A stretch of 64,000 nucleotides of DNA, taken from positions 35,476,928-35,540,927 of the forward strand of contig CM036761.1 in NCBI GenBank assembly GCA_020796225.1, in the 5' to 3' direction. The notes beneath the pieces were generated by a model. It worked only from the letters and a program-made list of their open reading frames with translations, did no database searches and was not told the DNA's origin. The DNA comes from Arion vulgaris (taxonomy: Eukaryota; Mollusca; Gastropoda; Stylommatophora; Arionidae). This document shows, piece by piece, positions 46,446 to 56,917 of the stretch. Within the stretch, counting starts at the first letter, position 1; each line of letters starts with the position of its first letter. Position numbers and translations under genes: made by a program.

Positions 46446-46484
46446 TACAAAATAGATGAGACTGCAGTAAAACTATTTGATTTG

Positions 46485-46553
46485 CAAAACACATAATCAC
46501 AAAGTATATTTGTAAATTTGTAAAACTACAGTACTTTGTGATTACGTGTTTTG
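46485..46553. repeat. Strong inverted repeat (hairpin)
   Basis: Arms at 46485-46506 (caaaacacataatcacaaag + ta) and 46532-46553 pair at 21 of 22 positions, with a 25-base loop. Confidence 0.75.
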
Positions 46554-46559
46554 AAATAC

Positions 46560-47238
46560 TTAGTAGTCTCACTTCTTGTTTCAAGTTTTGTTTTTTTAAT
46601 TTCAGCTGCTTTTTTTTATTACCATTCTATATCGTTTCGTTTTGAGTCAAATCTTTGAAACCGATATCTTCTTAACCCATTATCTGTGTACAATTTGTTT
46701 CATTTATCGCCATTATTAATCATTCTTAGCTTGTATCATTTGCCTGATAAAGACATCTTGGTCGAGACGGACGTATCATCTACTGTTGTACTTTTTAGTA
46801 ATAGTTAATTCTGGATCATCGTGGATCTACTGTCCTTGTCATGCAGGTGTTTGCGGTAATGGGAGAGAGGTTGGCTTGCATCAGCAGCATACATTGTTGG
46901 GGAGTTGAAGATGGATAAGGGGGATGTTCTTCGATCTCTTCCCGACTGCCAGTTGGATGAAGACACTAAAATAGATGTTGAATCGATCCACCGATTTCAG
47001 CAGTTTGGAGTTACCCGTTGTACAAGTAGAACTGGATGCCTGAGGGGCAAAGTGAGATGTGTATTCAACCAATGATCCAGGGAACCATCAGTATGCATAC
47101 TCTTCGATATCTGTTGAGGTAGACTGAGCACCTATGAGTCTGCCCGGAGTACAATGACGTCAGTTTAGTAACCAATAACTAATAGTTCATTCAAATGTTA
47201 CCTAAACGATGTTTACAATTTTCTGCTACTTGCTCCAG
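46560..47238. other. Intron; includes a SINE-D scrap
   Basis: 47100-47190 (gactgagcacctatgagtct, gacgtcagtttagtaaccaa) matches the 5' end of SINE-C/D at 1130-1190. The rest is unrecognised. Confidence 0.6.
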
Positions 47239-47395
47239 GTGGAAACAATTGGAGACGCTTATATGGCTGTATCCGGAGCACCAACAGTAACACCGTTCCA
47301 TGCCCTCCACATGTGTGATATGGCTCTTGACATGAAAGCTTCTACGAACAGTCTTCTAAACCCATCCAACAATGAAACTATGAAAATTCGAATTG
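47239..47395 (+). CDS. Gyc88E-like: Exon F: catalytic domain, second metal aspartate
   Basis: 157 nt after a ctccag acceptor, ending one base into a Gly codon at GTAAGA. It codes VETIGDAYMAVSGAPTVTPF and a helix with HALHMCDMALDMKA. The Asp of GDAYM (47254-47256) is the second metal-binding aspartate. The exon ends MKIRI-G, joining exon G to give the conserved RIGVHTG turn. The segment STNSLLNPSNNE is the variable loop found here in cyclases. Confidence 0.96.
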
Positions 47396-47710
47396 GTAAG
47401 ATTTTATTTACTTTTGTTCTTTATTTGTGTCTTTCTCAAAATTGACCAGCAACCTGAAGTAGCTTCTTTTCATCTTCATACAGTGTGTCCTTTAAAAAAT
47501 GTCGTTCTCCGTCTGAACACTCTCAGTGTCCAGCAAGCTCTACACCTCCACCAACAATGTTTCCTTACTGTCCTGTTTCTATCGTCTTCTTGGTCATTCC
47601 CCCTGCCTCGTCTTCCAGTAAATATGCCATTCGTTACTGTTATCTCTAAACCGTTGTGACGTTTAATGGAACCATAATACTTCAGTTACCGAGACATGAT
47701 GTTGTTCATG
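47396..47710. other. Intron after exon F; nothing recognised
   Basis: No motif found. Confidence 0.5.
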
Positions 47711-47714
47711 AAGC

Positions 47715-47990
47715 CGACCGAGTGTTACCTTGACTCGCAAGGGGAGCAAAGAATAGTTACACTGCCACCTACAAGGCATGTCGTAAGAGGCAAGTGAGGT
47801 AGGGGCCAAGGAAAGCTACCCTAGTAAATAAACAATAAAAAGCGTCACATAACTCGGTTGTGCTGGTCTACTTGAAGGCGTATAACTGGCACAACGTACA
47901 ATCGCTCTTAGGCTCAGATCAAATACAAATGACAAAGAGTAGTTTAACAAGTGGTCGATATGTATCGTTCAAAGAAGAAGAAGAAGTTCA
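47715..47990 (+). mobile_element. SINE-B, near full length
   Basis: From gaagccgaccgagtgttacc to gttcaaagaagaagaagaag, with aaagcgtcacataactcggt in the middle. Confidence 0.88.
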
Positions 47991-47994
47991 TGAA

Positions 47995-48160
47995 ACCAAT
48001 GTTTGTGAAGACAAACTTCTATGTTTGTGAAGACAAACTTCTATGTTTGTGAAGACAAACTTCTATGTTTGTGAAGACAAACTTCTATGTTTGTGAAGAC
48101 AAACTTCTATGTTTATGAAGACAAACTTCTATGTTTGTGAAGACAAACTTCTATGTACAG
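47995..48160. repeat. 22-bp tandem repeat, about seven copies
   Basis: Unit ttctatgtttgtgaagacaa + ac, immediately after the SINE-B tail. Confidence 0.95.
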
Positions 48161-48254
48161 TGCGTTGAAAGAGTGTTTCTCTGCAGCAATTGTGTTCACT
48201 GGAACACGTTTACCAATATCTAAGACCTACGGTAGACACATAATAAACATTCGG

Positions 48255-48515
48255 GGTCTATGTGGCTAAGTGGTTAAGCCCTTTGCCTTGTGAGTCGAAG
48301 GTTGTGGGTTCAAGTCTGAACCGCGCCGTTCTGTTCACGAGTGCAGTGTTTTCCAGAGACCCCTAAGATTGTTTCTGGAACTACGGAATTCGTGCTTTTC
48401 GCAATGCTCTCCGCAGGTGGCGTGTCATTTCTGCGGAGAGGGACCGAGCCAGATGGGGTAATACCCGGTGCAATGAAGTCAATCCTTCGGTTTAAAAACC
48501 CTTTAAAACATTATG
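48255..48515 (+). mobile_element. SINE-F, tRNA-derived, best copy
   Basis: tRNA-like head ggggtctatgtggctaagtg + gttaagccctttgccttgtg with A-box-like tggctaagtgg and B-box-like gggttcaagtc. Body gcaggtggcgtgtcatttct, end ggtgcaatgaagtcaatcct. It is a SINE head, not a functional tRNA gene: the arms do not fold fully. Confidence 0.85.
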
Positions 48516-48789
48516 AACATTGCTAAACATGCTCGTTATCAGGCGCAGAAAATAGAACCAGTTACTGAATCGAACCGTGCCCCCCTGAACCATATGTCTT
48601 TTAAGCAATCAATCGTGCCTTGTCATTTATCAATATCTGACACTTATGACTCTAATGTATTAGAGAAGTTCCAGTAATTTAGTTGAAGGCAAACTGTGAA
48701 GTGTATAAGGTGAATGGCACTAATATGATAGTGTATCTTGTCTGTTTTCTACAATGAACGATCGCAGATATTTATTTCGGTTTGTAATG

Positions 48790-48965
48790 ATGATTGTTTT
48801 TTTGTTCCTTTTCTCTGATTCTGTTTCGCTGCACAGCGTCAGGATAGGAAGGAATTTCTAGAACAGACTTTTTGTTCGCTTCATAAATAGTGTCATTCCC
48901 TGACTCTGTTATTTCTGTGGTTCTCCCTTTAACATGGACGATATTTTGCTTTGTGTTCACTGTAT
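48790..48965 (-). mobile_element. SINE-G body fragment
   Basis: Shares ttcataaatagtgtcattcc and aggaatttctagaacagact with 15880-15960 and 56130-56190. Confidence 0.65.
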
Positions 48966-48989
48966 CTGAGTAGCATAGTTCACCTCACA

Positions 48990-49130
48990 CAATGGTTATT
49001 AGGGAACCCTCACCGGTGCTACGGAGTTCGTGCACTGTTGCTGAGATCTTCCTGTGTAAGAATGAGATCGGAGCACACATGGTTACTTACCGAAGTGCAA
49101 TGATGATGGTCCTATCAATCAATCAAACAA
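48990..49130 (+). mobile_element. SINE-C 3' half
   Basis: gaaccctcaccggtgctacg + gagttcgtgcactgttgctg through tcctatcaatcaatcaaac. Confidence 0.85.
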
Positions 49131-49319
49131 AATGGTTATTGAGAAATTAATAGTACCAATTCATAAAAACGGTTAAAAAACAAAGCTTATACATCTCAAT
49201 GTAACAAGATCGGAAATCATTACAACTGACAGAACAAATATAGCAGCTTACTACACCAACATACATAACTTGAAAAAAATGTTATAGTTTTGAATATTTA
49301 GGTTAATCACTAACAAGCG

Positions 49320-50260
49320 ATGGAAATGTTATTAAGTACATCAAAATAAATTAACATGGCTTTGCAAAAATTAAAAGAACTGCCAAACCTAACGAATTGT
49401 ACTGATATAAGGCAACATGACAATATATTGTTGTGAGACATGGATCATTGACAAAGCGGCGGAGAAGATCATAGTTCATTGTTCATTTTAAGATCATCTT
49501 CATCGCTCATCGAACATGTTCATAATTGCTCCGATCTCTTCCCAAGCATGTATCTCAGTATGTTCAGGCTAACAACTTCCGTTCTGTGTTGATTGATGGA
49601 TCTACTGGGTTTTCTCGTGGTTTTCCGTCTTGTCGCACCTATCGGTATGCACAATTTGAGCAACCGAGAGAGAGAATACCCTTTATCTTCGTCGTCGAAA
49701 TCTTCAGAACGTATGTTTTCTCTGAGAGCGTTGATGACGTCGCTTCTGTCCATAGAAGACCCATTCTCAATCGTAGTATTGCCCACCAGTGCGACTGCTC
49801 TCTCATTGCCCTTGACCCCGGCGTGACCCGGGACAAAGATGAAGGTAAGTATCTGGATTCACGAGCACCGTCGGAACTTGGGAGGAGAAGATCATTAATG
49901 CCTTTGAATGCAACTGCTACAGAAGAGTACTTAGAATATCATGGACAGAGAAAAGGACAAATGTTTCTGTTCTTCAACAGCTTGATATTAGAGAGAGATG
50001 GATATTAAAGATCAAGAAAATGTAAGTATTTCGGACATATCAAACGACATGAGTACCTGGAGAATATAATTTTGGAGGGAATGGTGACTGGAAGAAGAAT
50101 GAGAAGAAGACCTAGTAGACGATGGGTGCAAGATATCATAAACGATGATCACTGTTGCTGACGCCGGTCAAATGGCACAGAACAGAGAGTTGTTCAGGTC
50201 TACTGTCATGAGAGCCAAGTTCCGAAAGGGACAAGGTACTTGATGATAATGATGAAGGAC
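49320..50260 (+). pseudogene. LINE-R 3' part (RTE-like), split by a LINE-H insertion
   Basis: The left half reads CETWIIDKAAEKI. The right half continues after 49883 with an FECNCYRRVLRISWTEKRTN-like frame and ends gatgataatgatgaagg. Repeated ggagaagatcat at 49461-49472 and 49884-49895 marks the nested insertion. Confidence 0.78.
49473..49883 (-). pseudogene. LINE-H fragment nested in LINE-R
   Basis: Minus frame with NGSSMDRSDVINALRENIRS and RTEVVSLNILRYMLGKRSE; another frame starts MSRVTPGSRAMREQSHWWA. This is an RNase H C-terminal segment with the 12-bp duplication of the host LINE at its borders. Confidence 0.75.
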
Positions 50261-50279
50261 AACATTGTGATTTTTAAGA

Positions 50280-50768
50280 GCATGTATTTTTCCTATAGCA
50301 AGGTATTTCTGTGACGCATGGACTATTGATAAAACATTTGAAAGATCGATTAAAGTCTTTGAATGTAGGGGCGCCAAATAGTACTCAGAATACCATAAAC
50401 AGAAACAAAGAATAAATATATCCATTAACAACATCTTAAATTGAATAGAAGTTGATAATAAAGAAGAGAAAAATGTGAAAGAAATATTTTAGACATATGA
50501 AATGGCGTGAATCTCTGGATGAGATCATTCTGAAGGACACGACACATGGCAGACGAAGGAGAGGAAGACCATGGAGAAGAGGGGTGAAAGATGGTACAGA
50601 CGAATTGAGTATCTTCTTCAGCTATCTCTGGAACTGAGAATGACTGCCGCAGACGTCCAGCCCGTCACGCTGGACATGGAGGCTTTTAGAGCTGCTGTCA
50701 TGGAAGCCAAGTTCCGACAGGGACAAGCTAGATGATAATGACGATGATGATAATGATGATGATGGTGG
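50280..50768 (+). pseudogene. LINE-R 3' end with GATGAT tail
   Basis: Contains the block gcgtgaatctctggatgaga...agaggaagaccatggagaag and ends gatgatgataatgatgatga. It is directly followed by SINE-A and then a long GAT microsatellite. Confidence 0.78.
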
Positions 50769-51043
50769 GGATCTCCTTCTTCTTCTTCTTCTTTGCGTTC
50801 GTTCTTTACGACCAATTTTAATCACTTTTGTGATATGTTTGATCTTTGCCAAGAACATTATCTTTGCCAATATACGTTGCACATTGGTTTGTAGGCTCCT
50901 AAACGCATAGACTTCTACACGTTTAGGACATGTGCATCCGATTTCAGCCAAACCTCCTTAGTCGCCTCTTACGACATGCGTGGCAGGTAACAGTGGTTCT
51001 ATTCTTTACACCCGAAATTTGGGCCCCGGTAACCACTCGGGCG
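50769..51043 (-). mobile_element. SINE-A, near full length, inserted in a GAT tail
   Basis: Starts on + with the inverted tail ttcttcttcttctttgcgtt and ends at the inverted head ggtaaccactcgggcg. The 8-bp duplication gatggtgg lies at 50761-50768 and 51044-51051. Confidence 0.92.
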
Positions 51044-51634
51044 GATGGTGGTGATAATGATGATGATGATTATGATGATCGTGATGATGGTGATGATGAT
51101 GATGATGATGGTGAAAATGATTATGATGATTATTATGATGATCGTGATGGTGGTAATGATGATGATGATGATGATTATTATTATTATGATGATGATTATG
51201 ATGATCGTGATGGTGGTAATGATGATGATGATGATGATGATTATTATTATGATGATGATTATGATGATCGTGATGGTGGTAATGATGATGATGATGATGA
51301 TTATGATGATCGTGATGGTGGTAATGATGATGATGATTATTATGATGATGATTATGATGATCGTGATGGTGGTAATGATGATGATGATGATGATTATTAT
51401 GATGATGATTATGATGATCGTGATGGTGGTAATGATGATGATGATGATTATTATTATTATTATTATTATTATGATGATCGTGATGGTGGTAATGATGATG
51501 ATGATGATGATTATGATGATCGTGATGGTGGTAATGATGATGATGATGATGATGATGATTATGATGATCGTGATGATGGCGATGATGATGGCGATGATTA
51601 TGGCGATAATGATGATGATCGTGATGATGGTGAG

Positions 51635-51665
<31 letters not shown>

Positions 51666-51690
51666 ATGATGATAATATATTATTAAAAGG
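51044..51690. repeat. (GAT)n microsatellite, about 640 bp
   Basis: Interrupted gatgatgatgattatgatga with a recurring gatgatcgtgatggtggtaa word about every 60-70 bases. Asp-rich and Met-rich open frames are artefacts. It begins at the 3' end of a LINE-R whose own tail is GATGAT. Confidence 0.96.
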
Positions 51691-51773
51691 ACTTGTTAAA
51701 GCAGCATTAATACCATTTGTCTGAGTAGAAATGTGTACGTAACGCCAACAAGTATTTCTTACACTGTCTCCAG

Positions 51774-51883
51774 GTGTCCATACAGGTACTACTGTTGCTG
51801 GTGTTGTTGGAATCAAAATGCCTAGGTACTGCCTCTTCGGCGACACAGTCAACACTGCGTCAAGAATGGAAACTAGCGGAGAG
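51774..51883 (+). CDS. Gyc88E-like: Exon G: catalytic domain, base-recognition Cys and transition-state Asn/Arg
   Basis: 110 nt after a tctccag acceptor. Its first two bases complete Gly. It codes [20 protein letters not shown] followed by [16 protein letters not shown]. The Cys of RYCLFG (51830-51832) is the second guanine-specifying residue. The Asn (51851-51853) and Arg (51863-51865) of NTASR are the transition-state residues. Together with exons E and F, every catalytic residue normally split between alpha and beta subunits is present on this one chain. The donor is GTAAAC, acceptable but not consensus. Confidence 0.97.
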
Positions 51884-52074
51884 GTAAACAATGTTGTTTG
51901 CATGAGACTCATTTTATCCAAACAATACATACGTTTGTAATAACATCTTTTATTTTCAAGTTGAACTCTGTCTTTGGTTATTGTCTTTATCCAGGTGGGT
52001 GATGGTTCGTCCACTCTTGACGTTAAGCGTAGGGGTGGGAATTTTAATTTGCGTTACATGGACAGATGAGTCGC

Positions 52075-52290
52075 CCTTACTGTGTTAAATCCGTGTTTAT
52101 GTAGTGTGGTCTTGATATTGTCTATCCATGAGTCGCCCTTGTGTTATATCCGTCTTTATGAGTGTGGTCTTAATATTGTCTATCCATCTTTTTCTTGGTC
52201 TTCCCTTGGCTCTAGTACCTACAGGTTGAACTCTAAAGTTATTGAAGAACAAAACTACTGTAATATGTTGTATATACAAAATGATGTAGA
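52075..52290 (-). pseudogene. LINE 3' end, minus strand
   Basis: The minus frame reads RAKGRPRKRWIDNIKTTLIK, the GRPR.RW.D LINE signature. A 55-60-bp stretch (atgagtcgcccttgtgttat) is duplicated within it. Confidence 0.7.
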
Positions 52291-53080
52291 TCTTGTCTTG
52301 AGCAGATACTTATTTTTTTTTTTGGTTATGTATGGGATTAAAGCCTCTTTAAGCCAAGGTCGACCTCTTTCAGTTTAAGGGCGAGCCTTTTATTGGTAAT
52401 ATCAGAGGGTGTAGGCACGACCTACTCTATAAATATAGTAGGTCGTGGTGTATGCCAACAAACACGGAAAAAAGAGCTCATTTCGGAGAAGCCATGTTAA
52501 TAGATACCTATGTTATCAAATATGATAATAGACTAAGTTCTATTTCTAAAATCTAGTGTGTTCCTAACCATGTTGTAGCAGATTTCTCGAATGTTATCTG
52601 GCTGTCTCTTGACCTTCCTTACGATTTCATCCCAGTTGTGATGTTGTCTATCTGTCTGTCGTGTGAGCTTCCTGGCGTCTTCATACCAGATTTACATCTA
52701 TTGTAGGTTTCTTCTTTAATGTTTCAGAGGAACATTAGCTCTTTCTCTTTGGTCCAATGTCATGTGTGACGTAGCACTAAGAACTGGAGTTTTAGTGACT
52801 CCTCCGCACCCTGAAATGAGCTGCTCAAACATTTGGTGATGAGATGACTATCTGTACTGTTCAATGATAGAGCAGTCAATGTAAGGCTCATTATGTTTCC
52901 TCTCCGCCACCAGGTTGTCTGTTGTTGCTGTCATGTTCCACTATATTTTAGACAAATGTCCGAATGTTTAAGCCAAGGGAATCGTCACGTTGTGAGTCAC
53001 TGCGTCTTTACCATAGATATCTGTTGTCATAGTATTGCACATATTGGCTAATTATATTTGGGTCTAGTCAGTATCATTCT
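52291..53080. other. Intron; nothing firmly recognised
   Basis: Possibly antisense LINE sequence around 52600-52900, but no motif is clear. Confidence 0.4.
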
Positions 53081-53084
53081 TCGT

Positions 53085-53315
53085 AAATTAATGTTTACGT
53101 AGAATAGAGGGAATGAGATGGTATGACAAGATTACAAACGAGGAGCTCAGAGAAAGAACTAAGCAGGTACCAGTGGAGAACGAGCTCAGGAAGAGACGCT
53201 GATGATGGATAGGACATACATTGAGAAGACCACCGACCGGAAGCATTACAAGACAGGCACTGTTTTGGATCTCGCAGGGAAAGAGGAGTAGGGGAAGGCC
53301 TAGGCAGACCTGGGG
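53085..53315 (+). pseudogene. LINE-R fragment (RTE-like)
   Basis: tttacgtagaatagagggaa + tgagatggtatgacaagatt, equivalent to 57950-58160 (TFI..CLRRIE / IGHTLRRP). Stops throughout. Confidence 0.75.
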
Positions 53316-54195
53316 GCTACTGATACATTTTTACGAACAGAAAACCCCCACTTTATATTACATTAACAATTGAGTTATACTGTAGCATTGTGTCAGATCC
53401 CATTTGTCATATAGAAGACAGTCAAAGCTGACAAATGCTAAACTGGTGTAGGCACACATCGATAGTTTACTGAACGTCATTCTCAACGATGTCCCAATCC
53501 GTTGTATTGTCTTCCCGGTTTCATCTTCCAGATACTTCCTGCGTGGTGTGACTCAGTGAGAGGTGAATTTCATTGACAATGCTTTTTGTTTTAACACGGT
53601 GGATCTATTGTAAACTGCATATTCAGACAATGACAAACGACTAGTCAGTGATGACCTAACTGCTAATTATGCAGTAACTATTGTACGGATTGCTGGTTTG
53701 TCGGGACGTCTGTTTCCTTCGAGGTGGATTGTAAAATTCGAGTGTCGGACGCCTATTGTTGACAATCTGGTGGCTGCCTTGTGAATTTGAGGCGTGTGCA
53801 AGCTGCTGTTTTGTGTTGGCACGTCTGTTTTCTTCACTACCTAACATGATATAATTATGAACATGTTGAGTGGTTTTTGCTGGATTAGGAACGTAGGATC
53901 ATAACGTAGGATTATAATAGGATCATAATTTCCTTTGGTGAAATTAGCATTGTTTTCTTGCGGCGTATCTCACTATCAGTCAACAATTTTATTGATAATG
54001 GGTTTATTTTATGTTTCAAATTAATAATACATTACCGTATAATTTTTGAATTGTCTCTAGTAAAGGCATTTTATCATCATCAAAGGCGATGCCTACAAGC
54101 TTAGGATATCGTGTTCTTCCTTTATGCATATCTTCACACATACCCTTCATACATACACTTCACACATACTCTTCACTATACCTTTTCACAAAGTA
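53316..54195. other. Intron; nothing recognised
   Basis: No motif found. Confidence 0.5.
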
Positions 54196-54350
54196 CTAAG
54201 CAATTAGGTGTTTGCTTTGTGGTTCAGAGAAGACAATTAGGTGTTTGCTTTGTGGTTCAGAGAAGACAATTAGGTGTTTGCTCTGTGGTTCAGAGAAGAC
54301 AATTAGGTATTTGCTCTGTGGTTCAGAAAAGACAATTAGGTGTTGCCTGG
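54196..54350. repeat. 33-bp tandem repeat, about 4.5 copies
   Basis: Unit ttaggtgtttgctttgtggt + tcagagaagacaa; open frames in register with the period are artefacts. Confidence 0.93.
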
Positions 54351-54648
54351 TTCAGAACTTAGGTTTACTAACATTTTTCAGTCTATTCGCCCGCTATGAA
54401 TTCACGAGTTTGTCATGTCGTCTAATATGTCACTTCTAGCTGATTTTTGCGTGAAGGCATGTTTATTATCTCTAGTGTCCCTCGCTTAGTAATTTGAGTA
54501 AGGGCATTCAAGATAGCCTTACACGGACTTTCTCATTAATAGTATTTTCTCATGTCTTTATTGTACGAAAATTATTTTTTAAATATGTTTCATTATGTTC
54601 AAATTTGTTAATGTTTATTTGCTGTGCATTTTGTGCATTTTCTTACAG
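54351..54648. other. Intron to exon H acceptor; nothing recognised
   Basis: No motif found. Confidence 0.5.
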
Positions 54649-54738
54649 GCAATGAAAATTCATGTTAGTGAAACTACCAAGGCAGAACTGGACGGATATC
54701 CTTATGAAGTACAGGAGAGAGGTTCAATTGAAGTCAAG
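54649..54738 (+). CDS. Gyc88E-like: Exon H: end of catalytic domain
   Basis: 90 nt, 30 codons, phase 0, after a tcttacag acceptor. It reads AMKIHVSETTKAELDGYPYE and then VQERGSIEVK. This matches the MKIHISE...ERG.I.VKGKG ending of guanylate cyclase domains, with the GKGKM motif supplied by exon I. The donor is GTCTGT, weaker than the GTAAG- and GTGAG-type donors of most other exons, so skipping or alternative use is conceivable. Skipping would stay in frame but remove the last strand of the catalytic fold. Confidence 0.94.
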
Positions 54739-54912
54739 GTCTGTATAGTTCATGCGATATGGAAATAAATCAAGGTTTCGTGTTAATTTAAATTACGATT
54801 GTCATAGTACTCATTTTTGCGGACGTGTCCTTCATTTCACGAGTAAACTGAGCATCCTCAAACAATTTTGGAAATTCGTAGATTTGTCCGAAATTTTACA
54901 AGCCAAGATTTC

Positions 54913-55168
54913 GCCCGTGTGATACCGGGGCCCGTAAGGGAAGCAAAGAATAGTACCACTGTGACCTACATTGCAATGCGTAAGAGGCGACTAATGTAGG
55001 CACTAGGATGCTACCTAGTAAATAAACAGCAGCGCAGAAATCGGATGTGCTGGCTTACTTGAAGGCGTATAACTGTCACAACGTACAATCGCTCTTAGGC
55101 TCGGATCACCTACAAATCACACAGAGTGGTTGACAGGTGGTCGATATGGAGCGTTGGAAGAAGAAGAC
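54913..55168 (+). mobile_element. SINE-B, near full length
   Basis: Head cgcccgtgtgataccggggc, body agcagcgcagaaatcggatg, end ggagcgttggaagaagaaga. Confidence 0.88.
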
Positions 55169-55417
55169 AAGCCAAGACAAAATTAACACACTGTCAGCGA
55201 CATCATGTGATAACCACGTGATATAATTGCATCAAATTGTGGTTTTCTAACTTGGCAACAGAAACAGAATCTACAATATTTGTAAAACGAATAAGATTCA
55301 TAAGAGCAAACAAAACATTAATGCACATTGGTGTGCTTTTTTTTCCTTTTATATGAAATAGTTCAATCTAGAAAAATGTGCATCCATATTCACCTATAGA
55401 AATCTTCTTCTTCTTCT

Positions 55418-55805
55418 GCGTTCTCACTAGATTGGGATTTCAGATTCTCTAATAAAGCCAGCTGTCTGTCTCAGATTATCAGCCACGCCATACAGTTTGT
55501 CTTGGACACTAGTGTAAGTGGGCCACCTCTTTCTTCTCAAGTCTGCATACTGGGGGCAGTTCTGTAGGATATAATTCTATGATTTCTGCTTCCCCGTTTG
55601 TGCAGACCTCTTCCTGCAGTAAGTGTTGGCCACCCTCGTGATGGTGGGTCTGACATTCTTACCGCGTGGCTAAATCTCAGAGGCAGATTGGCGACCGTAG
55701 AATCCGTTATCCCATTCCGCATTGTGAGGGGTCTTTGCACCATGTTATGCGCCTTACGGCCTGGTGCATCCGTTTTCTGCAAGCATTTGTTTCGGGTTAG
55801 CATTC
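55418..55805 (-). pseudogene. LINE 3' end with ORF remnant (single-copy source type of the 88-bp array)
   Basis: The minus frame reads NMVQRPLTMRNGITDSTVAN and on; the last part (55418-55520) is the single-copy version of the sequence amplified at 42655-43520. The tail, inverted on +, is cttcttcttcttctgcgttc, like the tails of SINE-A and SINE-B. Confidence 0.8.
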
Positions 55806-55930
55806 CCTAGCGGACACATGCATCCGATTTCAACCAAACCTCCTTAGTCGCCTCTTACGACATGCGTGGCAGGTAACAGTGGTTCTATTCTTTACGTCCC
55901 AAATTTGGGCCCCGGTAACCACTCGGGCGC
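55806..55930 (-). mobile_element. SINE-A 5' part
   Basis: From ggacacatgcatccgatttc to ggtaaccactcgggcgc, on the minus strand, abutting the LINE end. Confidence 0.87.
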
Positions 55931-55934
55931 TATA

Positions 55935-56160
55935 GAAATCAAGTGTCATCGCATTAACAGTGGTATGACTACATTGAAAACTGGAGGAGTTGTTGAAATG
56001 TACTCTGAAATCGGGACAAGAGTGTACTTCTTCTTTGCTAATTCAGCACACAATGCTTCTTGTAGAAAGGATATTTTCTTGAATCCATGCCCAGTTTGTT
56101 GCTTTTCTCCAATCTTGTTTTGTTTCACAGTGTCATGATAAGAAGAGATTTCTAGAACGA
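55935..56160 (-). mobile_element. SINE-G body fragment
   Basis: cagtgtcatgataagaagag + atttctagaacgagccattg resembles 15890-15930 and 48835-48870. Weak elsewhere. Confidence 0.5.
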
Positions 56161-56720
56161 GCCATTGTGTGATCTTCATAAATAGTGTCTTTCGACGCCT
56201 TTGTTATCGCTAGGGTCCACCTTTGCGTGGCTGGCCTTGTATCCGTTGAATCGGTGCAGCATTGCACTTTGAGGTGCACTGCCTGTTGGTAATCTGCTTA
56301 CGTGGCCGAACCCTTTCATTTGTTGTTTCTTGACGAAGTTCAGTACTGATGTGGTACCCCATTTTTTATTGATGCCTTCATTTCTCAACCAGCCTCTTCT
56401 TGTTACCCCCAGCATTCTGCGTAGACACCTCATCTCTGTCGTGACTAGTTTTTTCTATCATTTGATGTCAGCGTCCAGGTTTGGCACGGATAACATAATG
56501 TGGGGAGAAAGATTGTGTTGAACATTGTTCTTTTTGTGTTAATAGTGACATGTTTGCATTTTAAAATTGGCGCCATTTATCCTATCATTTCATTTGCTTT
56601 GTTGCATCTGTGTTGGATTTCATTAGTTATTCTTCCGTTTGCTGAAAAAATGCTCCTTATGTATGTAAAGTCCTTGACTTGTTTTAATGGGCTATTTTCA
56701 TTTATTATCAATGTTAACAA
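56160..56720 (-). pseudogene. LINE fragment, minus strand
   Basis: The minus frame reads MRCLRRMLGVTRRGWLRNEG and VKKQQMKGFGHVSRLPTGSA, an RTE/CR1-like ORF end. Homologous to 30130-31030. Confidence 0.8.
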
Positions 56721-56871
56721 TGAATGTTACCTCGACCTGGGTCGATATACGACCTTCCTTGACCTAAGTCTATGTACAACATTCTCTGTCATAAGTTTCA
56801 AGACTGAATATAAAAGCTATTGTGTGCAACAATTCGTTATCAACTGGATTATGAATGAGTTATTCAGTGTT

Positions 56872-56917
<46 letters not shown>

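Noticed and set aside
48255..48330. Possible tRNA gene
   Set aside because: A and B boxes are present but the acceptor and anticodon arms do not fold convincingly, and SINE body sequence follows. The same head recurs at 28735-28972.
50930..51724. Asp-rich 264-codon and Met-rich frames
   Set aside because: GAT microsatellite; the first part of the frame is inverted SINE-A.
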